64,000 bases of DNA, taken from the NCBI RefSeq assembly GCF_000487995.2, contig NZ_CP097562.1:989001-1053000 (forward strand), given 5' to 3'. The position numbers and the translations under genes are program-made. The stretch comes from Mucispirillum schaedleri ASF457 (lineage in GTDB: Bacteria > Chrysiogenota > Deferribacteres > Deferribacterales > Mucispirillaceae). Every line of letters begins with the position of its first letter. Within the stretch, counting starts at the first letter, position 1. The notes beneath the pieces are model-generated. The model was not told the DNA's origin. It did not search any database and saw only the letters and a program-made list of their open reading frames with translations. Below, piece by piece: positions 58,820 to 64,000 of this stretch.

Positions 58820-59506
58820 ATGAGTGAAAATATGAAAGATAAAGAAACAAACAGTCAAAATATAAATATACAGGAACTGTTAGATAAATATAAAACTGGA
58901 AATATTGATGAATTAGAGATTCCAGAAGAGATTTTATCTCTTTTTGAAATGCTTTATGCAAAAAGAAAAGAGCAGGAGCAGTCAAATCAGAATGCAGCAG
59001 GAAATATGCAGGTGCAGATACCTTCTGTTTCTTATATTGATGGCTTAAGCCTTGAAGATATTAAGTATATTAATGAGCAGGCAGCTCATCATGTGGAAAA
59101 ATATACTGGTGAAAATTTTAATATGGAAAATATAATTCACAGGGAATATTTTGAATACTTTAAACAGCAGGTATTAAAAGCAAAAGAGCAGGAAATAAAA
59201 ATTATGCAGTTTGAAAAAAGTCTGCATGAAAAATACGGCTCAATGTATGAAAAGGTAGAAACTGCGGCAAGAAATGCTTTTGAAAATATGGCATATAGAG
59301 ATGCAAAAAATATAATTATGTCCCGTATGAAAGGGGATATAGAAACCCTTATAACATTTTATGATAATATTTATAAAGGTTTACAGTCAGAAAATAAGTC
59401 AAAAGAAAATATGAATGAAAATGCAGTGTTTCCACCAAATGCAATAAAAGGCGGCAACTATACAAATACAGCCCAAAAACAGACAGGCTATGAAAATTTT
59501 ATATAG
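58820..59506 (+). CDS. Putative capsid scaffolding protein
   Basis: A 228-residue acidic, Glu/Gln/Asn-rich, mostly helical protein without hydrophobic core. It lies between portal and capsid genes as phage scaffolds do. AAGGA precedes the ATG. There is no enzymatic motif; assignment rests on position and composition. Confidence 0.65.
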   Translation: MSENMKDKETNSQNINIQELLDKYKTGNIDELEIPEEILSLFEMLYAKRKEQEQSNQNAAGNMQVQIPSVSYIDGLSLEDIKYINEQAAHHVEKYTGENFNMENIIHREYFEYFKQQVLKAKEQEIKIMQFEKSLHEKYGSMYEKVETAARNAFENMAYRDAKNIIMSRMKGDIETLITFYDNIYKGLQSENKSKENMNENAVFPPNAIKGGNYTNTAQKQTGYENFI

Positions 59507-59736
59507 AGTGAATATATAATACAGCAGCAATGCGAGCATTTTTTGCAAGTACACTTTTTTCCGACTGAGAAGTGAGGTATCAAAAAAAGTGGCTGAAAGA
59601 AAAAATTGAAAATGATTATATAATTGGAACATAAAGAATGAAACAGCGAAAAAATACTTTATGAGATTTACGGCGGTAAGACAGTATAGATTATAAAAAC
59701 AAATACAAAATATATTTAATGTAAGGAGAATAAAAA
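59507..59736. other. Non-coding gap between scaffold and capsid genes
   Basis: About 230 bp with only 8- to 20-codon fragments. Phage head genes usually abut, so a decoration or head protein may have been lost here. I see no RNA motif. Confidence 0.4.
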
Positions 59737-60915
59737 ATGAGTGTAATTTATGATACATATACAACAAACACACAAGCAGAATTAGTTAAAAGAAGTGTGG
59801 GATTAAGGGATAAAATATTTCAAAATGCAAAATTATCCCCATTATTTATGATGCTGCAGGCTCGCGGCAGAGTAATAAGCGAAACAAACCAAAAGTTTGA
59901 ATGGCTTGAAACAAGGCTTAATAAGCCGACATTTAAAGTAAACCCAGCTGGCTCGTCAGAAACAAATTTAACTGTTGTAACAGATGAAGATACTGTTACA
60001 TTTTTAACAGAGGGCTCTATCATTAAAGACATTAAAACCCATGAACAGATGAGAGTAACTGCTGTAAATGGTAAATCGTTAACAGTTATAAGGGGTTATG
60101 GTGTAACAAATGCAAAAGAAATCTTATCAGATGCAGATAATAATAATGCGACTCTTGTAAATATATCTGTTGCATATCCAGAGGGCAGCACAGCACCAAA
60201 AGGCACAGTTCTGCTTAAAAAAGATAACTTTAATTACTGCCAGACTTTTAGAAGAACTCTAAAAATCACCCGTAACAAACTCCGTCAGGGAGAATATGGA
60301 GATGACGGCACAACAGCAGAAAGCAGAAGAAAGGCAGAACGAAATAAAATATTAAGGCTTCATCAAAACGATATAGAGCAGTCATTAATGTTTGGAGAGC
60401 CAAAGAGAGATTTATCAGGCAGCGAGCCTTTATATGTTACTGGAGGACTTTTCCATTATATTAAAACTAATGTTATGAGTATTACAAACTCTGATAAATT
60501 TAAAATAGGCACTATTAATGAAATATTAGGTGCTATGGCAGATAAAGGTTCAGCAGGAGATAAAGTAATGCTTACAGGCTCAGGCTTTAATGCAAAGCTT
60601 AATGATAATGCAATTAAAACCTTTGCAGGCGGCTCAGGCTCTTTATTAAAAGAGTTTGGCATATCATTAGATAAAATAGATACTGAATATGGTGAGCTGA
60701 ATATAATGTATGACCCAGTATTATCATCAGTTTATCCAAATACTGCTGTTATTATTGATTTAGATGAGCTGCTTTTACACTTTATAGAAGAAACAAAAAT
60801 GGATACTAATATCCAAAGTGACGGCTATGACGGTGTGGCAGATACATTTTTAACAGACTGTGGTTTAGAAGTATCAAATGAAGAATGTCATGGCATACTA
60901 ACGCTAAACTTTTAA
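59737..60915 (+). CDS. Phage major capsid protein, SU10/DUF5309-like
   Basis: A 392-residue HK97-fold-type coat protein. The N-terminal part (QNAKLSPLFMMLQARGRVISETNQKFEWLETRL) and the central TFRRTLKITRNKLRQGEYGDD resemble SU10-type coat proteins. The C-terminus closes with TDCGLEVSNEECHGILTLNF. A strong AAGGAG is present. It is intact. No protease or tail gene follows. Confidence 0.75.
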   Translation: MSVIYDTYTTNTQAELVKRSVGLRDKIFQNAKLSPLFMMLQARGRVISETNQKFEWLETRLNKPTFKVNPAGSSETNLTVVTDEDTVTFLTEGSIIKDIKTHEQMRVTAVNGKSLTVIRGYGVTNAKEILSDADNNNATLVNISVAYPEGSTAPKGTVLLKKDNFNYCQTFRRTLKITRNKLRQGEYGDDGTTAESRRKAERNKILRLHQNDIEQSLMFGEPKRDLSGSEPLYVTGGLFHYIKTNVMSITNSDKFKIGTINEILGAMADKGSAGDKVMLTGSGFNAKLNDNAIKTFAGGSGSLLKEFGISLDKIDTEYGELNIMYDPVLSSVYPNTAVIIDLDELLLHFIEETKMDTNIQSDGYDGVADTFLTDCGLEVSNEECHGILTLNF

Positions 60916-60924
60916 GGTGCATAT

Positions 60925-61113
60925 ATGAGATTTTATTCATGTTTTACAGATTTAAAAGTAATCCATTTAAAAGGAACAGCCGTTTTCAAAAATGGCATAT
61001 ATGAAACATCAGATAAAGACATAATAACAGAACTTAAAAAAGATAAAAATATACAGGTGAAAAAATCTATTGAAGAAATAGTGACAAATGTAAAACAAAA
61101 TCCATTAAAATGA
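60925..61113 (+). CDS. Small protein at the end of the phage module
   Basis: A 62-residue charged protein starting MRFYSCFTDLKVIHLKGTAVFKNGIYETSDK with no recognised domain. AAGGTG is before the ATG and the gene lies 9 bp after the capsid gene. A perfect terminator follows. Possibly a head-completion or accessory protein. Confidence 0.6.
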   Translation: MRFYSCFTDLKVIHLKGTAVFKNGIYETSDKDIITELKKDKNIQVKKSIEEIVTNVKQNPLK

Positions 61114-61114
61114 T

Positions 61115-61142
61115 AAAACAGGGGCAGTTTTGCCCCTGTTTT
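61115..61142 (+). terminator. Rho-independent terminator of the phage head operon
   Basis: Perfect 12-bp stem AAAACAGGGGCA/TGCCCCTGTTTT with a GTTT loop, 2 bp after the last gene of the module. Confidence 0.92.
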
Positions 61143-61272
61143 ACAAACAAATCACTTAAAAATATGATTTTATTAATAATTTTATATTGATTTTTTTAAA
61201 AAATATTATATTATTGTTTCATGTGTTTTATGTATTTATACATTTATTTTATTTATTTAGGAGGAAAAGAAT

Positions 61273-63104
61273 ATGTTGAAAGTAAAACCGTTTTTATTCA
61301 TTCTTTTTTTAACTGTTTTTGCTGCTCTTTTATCAACGGGCTGCAGCAATGATTCTTCTAGTTCTGGGGGGGGATATATAACCCAGATGGAGAAGAAGAA
61401 AAAGTAACACCTATTGATTTAGCAGGAAACCCATTCAGTCTTTTAGGTGTTTATGATGTTATTTTATACGGCATTAATGGAGAGCCAGTTAATACTCCAG
61501 CTATGAAAAGCGAACTTCGTGTTGGTTTGAATTTAAATAAAGCAGCAGGTGGTATGGAAGCACCAGAAGTTTTAATGTCCCTTGATTTTGAAGGCACACA
61601 AATCTTGTTTGATAAATATGTTATTGATTTATCAGGTTTAGAAAGTGCAGGTGGTGATTTAAATAAATTTATAGCTGATACATTTGATAATTTAGGTGCA
61701 GAATTAATTGAAGGCAGTGAATATGGTCTTTATTTCACATTAGACCCTGCTAAAAACCCACAATACAAACCAATATTAGATAACTCAATTGTTCAAGATG
61801 GTCAATATCTAAAATTAGAATTAAGAAAAACAAATGATATAGAAGTTGATGGCGGTTTAGATGTAGAACCAGCTGGTCCTGATGCCCCTGTAACCATTCC
61901 TGTAGAAAATATCGTTATAGATACTGCATCCCACTCATATTTCAGAGGCTCTAATATCACTATTGATTTTTCTATTACTCCATCAAATACTTCTGATACA
62001 GAAGTTGATTGGGCTACAAATTCAAATGGAAGTGGCACCATTACTTGTGTAAATGGCGAAGGAGAGCTTGTTTTATCAAAGGTAATGGTAGATGACACAG
62101 TTACATTGACTATTAAAAATGGTAAGACTGCACAGTTTCAAATAACACTTACTGATAGTATAGAAAATATAAGCTTTATCAAATCTTCATATCAATTAAC
62201 ACAAAATGAAACTCAAACTATTGCTATTGATAACTATGATACAATTAAAAATCAAATATCTAGTTTACAATACACAAGTAGTGATGCTAATATTGCTAGT
62301 GTTGATAATAATGGCAGTGTAAAAGCTTTAAAAAATGGTGTTGTAACTATCACAGCTACTGCTACATCAAACGGGAAAAATTTATCTGCAAGTTATGAAT
62401 TAGATGTATTAGGCTTAGTTGATTTTTCTAGCAATGATTCTTTTATTGCATCAGCTCAAGGAACTTATAATATAACATTCTTTGGAACTAATCCAGGTAA
62501 AGCAGGTAGTTTTATGGGAGAACAAACAGAAGTGCCTGTTACAACTGACTGTGAGTTATATAAGGAATTATTTAATTCTACTAAGTGTGAAGGTGGTGGT
62601 TTTGTAAAAAATATTATTGTTAATAAAGATAAATTTGTAGGTAAGGCTACAATTACAATCCAAGATGATGGTTCAGCAGTTATACATACAAAAATATTAA
62701 TGACTGCAGAATCTATGGCAAAGAATTCACCTGATGACCAATATCAATATTCTGTATATAGAACTACAAATCGTGGTGATTCTAATAACAGTAAAAACAC
62801 TGTTCAAGGAATTACTGGCAGACATTTGACTGCAAATGGTACTTGGGCAACTTCTACATTTGATGTTAGACAATATAAAAATAATTTATCAAAAGAAATT
62901 ATTTTATATTCTCATTTAATTGGAAAAGAAATTAGTATTCCAATAGCTGGAAATAAAACAGTTAACCCTATTACTTATGTTATTATGAGTAAGGAAAGTT
63001 CTCAACCAGAGAAAATGGGATATAGTGATATTTCTGTCGCACCATTTAATAAAGTTACAGGAATTAATCCTACAGATTTAGGTAAGGATGCACCAAATTA
63101 TTAA
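61273..63104 (+). CDS. Ig-like (Big_2) surface lipoprotein, frameshifted at a G8 tract (phase-OFF)
   Basis: An ATG at 61273 with AGGAGGA starts a lipoprotein signal (lipobox STG-C) and an Asn/Ser linker SNDSSSS. A G8 tract (61366-61373) then shifts the frame to a stop after 44 codons. With nine G it would continue IYNPDGEEEKVTPIDL into the 533-codon frame that begins at 61503, giving about 610 residues. A bacterial Ig-like Big_2 domain is visible (LTQNETQTIAI...SSDANIASVDNNGSVKALKNGVVTITATA). A C-terminal GTYNITFF domain is homologous to the lipoprotein at 36639, and an N-terminal GVYDVILYG segment may be a further copy. It is probably cell-surface, with a possible role in adhesion. Confidence 0.8.
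61366..61373 (+). repeat. G8 homopolymer tract disrupting the lipoprotein frame
   Basis: Eight G between codon TCT and ATA-TAT-AAC. Nine (3n) would join the frames; eight gives OFF. Confidence 0.85.
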
Positions 63105-63390
63105 TTAAAATTAATCAACTTTCCCGCCCCGCATTATGCGGGGCTTTATTTTTATATATTTTACAGCCTGCATACTTCCTGTGCTGTTTTTCCAATTTCC
63201 TACCCTTATGTGTCTATTCCGATTTCCCTATCCCCAATGTCTATTATAAACCTTTAAAGCGAATAATCTAAAATATAAAACTACAAAACAATCTTAAAAC
63301 AATATGGATAATTATTGAAACTTATATTATATAGATTCTCCGCTATGCTCAGAATGACAATATGTAGATTGCCATAACAGCATATATATA
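63105..63390. other. Intergenic region before the last repeat array
   Basis: Holds the terminator at 63126-63153 and a degenerate head hairpin near 63330-63360 (TTCTGAGC-at-AGCGGAGAA). No gene. Confidence 0.4.
63126..63153 (+). terminator. Rho-independent terminator of the Ig-like lipoprotein gene
   Basis: Stem GCCCCGCA/TGCGGGGC with a 3-nt loop, followed by TTTATTTTT. It lies 22 bp after the stop at 63104. Confidence 0.9.
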
Positions 63391-63869
63391 GATTTATCCA
63401 ACAATATAGTCTATTAGTATAAATAGCATTGTTATTATTGTGTCATAATGAGCCTGCTTTATAAGCGAAGTATCTTAATAAATTTATATTAAAAAATTCA
63501 TCCATGAATTTTTTAAATCACGCTCTGCCAAAACAAGTTTGGCTATCACTCACTAAAGACGGGACTTCCTGTCCCTGCATTGTCTTACTGAGCCTGCTTT
63601 ATAAGCGAAGTATCTTAATAAATTTATATTAAAAAATTCATCCATGAATTTTTTAAATCACACTCTGCCAAAACAAGTTTGGCTATCACTCACTAAAGAC
63701 GGGACTTCCTGTCCCTGCATTGTCTTACTGAGCTTGCTTTATAAGCGAAGTATCTAAAAGATAAGATACTTTTAATATATTATGCACTGCTGTAATATAT
63801 ATAATTTAGATTTTTCGCCTATAAAATCAGGCTCAAAATGACTTATGTGACAAACTTTTGGATAAGTCC
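63391..63869 (+). repeat. Second MITE-like element with 140-bp four-hairpin units
   Basis: Units start at 63442 and 63582, and the last head at 63722, a 140-bp period. Hairpin 2 is AAAAAATTCA-tcca-TGAATTTTTT and hairpin 4 is GGGAC-ttcct-GTCCC. Hairpin 3 is GCCAAA-acaag-TTTGGC, a two-sided change from GCCGAA/TTCGGC. Ends (GATTTATCCAACA near 63391, TTTTGGATAAGTCCA to 63869) match the terminal repeats of the 44.8 kb element less well. Confidence 0.75.
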
Positions 63870-64000
63870 AAAACAACAAAGTCATAAGCTGATATTTTCC
63901 ACTATTAATGCTGATATATTCTATAAACCATGATTTATTTAGAACATTATGAAGATTAATTATACACAGCAGCTATATATTCTATCATGCCATATTAACA

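Noticed and set aside
59399-59773. 124-codon minus-strand ORF across the scaffold-capsid gap
   Set aside because: Phe/Cys/Tyr-rich antisense translation without start signal; it does not explain the gap.
61503-63104. Lipoprotein gene starting at 61503
   Set aside because: It would lack a signal peptide; signal and lipobox are encoded upstream, joined by one G in the tract.

Overview
The window is a very AT-rich bacterial chromosome segment. Gene content suggests an anaerobic or microaerophilic Gram-negative rod with menaquinone, multihaem cytochromes and outer-membrane lipoproteins. The best guess is a Deferribacterota gut organism such as Mucispirillum; this is inferred from gene content and composition, not from a database match. 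Most genes are ordinary housekeeping genes with clear Shine-Dalgarno sites. Unusually many intergenic gaps are long and filled with related, structured repeats.

Layout. 1-10 kb: end of an aminotransferase gene; two outer-membrane proteins, one with a G9 tract in its signal peptide; a peroxide-defence group (di-haem peroxidase, rubrerythrin, PerR); an amino-acid ABC transporter; a CbiL-like methyltransferase; an unusual lipoprotein. 10-18 kb: two small genes, tRNA-Ser(GGA), secA, lolA, and a tight larC-nth-ubiD operon on the minus strand. 18.3-25.3 kb: a minus-strand respiratory operon encoding a DmsA-like molybdoenzyme, DmsB-like iron-sulfur protein, TorD-family chaperone, outer-membrane barrel and pentahaem cytochrome, with no DmsC. 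The dmsA reading frame is broken at a G9 tract just after the Tat signal, so the operon looks phase-OFF. 25.8-31 kb: rpsL-rpsG-fusA-tuf-rpsJ-rplC, ended by a strong terminator, so the S10 operon is split after rplC. 32-34 kb: a PD-(D/E)XK nuclease beside a DUF262 remnant. 34-42 kb: SulP transporter, a lipoprotein whose promoter spacer is a C7 tract, haemolysin III, B12-radical SAM protein, racemase and a dicarboxylate or amino-acid symporter. 42.7-44.7 kb: SRP RNA and PpiD. 46-50.5 kb: argD-argF-argG-glyQ. 50.7-53 kb: a degenerate indolepyruvate oxidoreductase-like pair plus a membrane protein. 54.8-61.1 kb: a phage head module only (terminase, portal, putative scaffold, capsid). 61.3-63.1 kb: an Ig-like lipoprotein split by a G8 tract. 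The rest is repeat arrays.

Two themes stand out. The first is a set of G/C homopolymer switches. Three lie inside coding regions, two OFF and one in frame. One lies in the spacer between a consensus -35 and -10. One is orphan. They affect an outer-membrane protein, a respiratory enzyme and two paralogous lipoproteins, which is the pattern expected of phase variation at the cell surface. The second is a dispersed intergenic repeat family. Its short form is a hairpin with an invariant tandem G.A step and a covarying stem. Its long form is a tandem unit of four hairpins (119, 138-145 or 140 bp) whose stems carry compensatory changes between arrays. Neither theme is explained by the annotated genes, and both can be tested with read data and covariance models.
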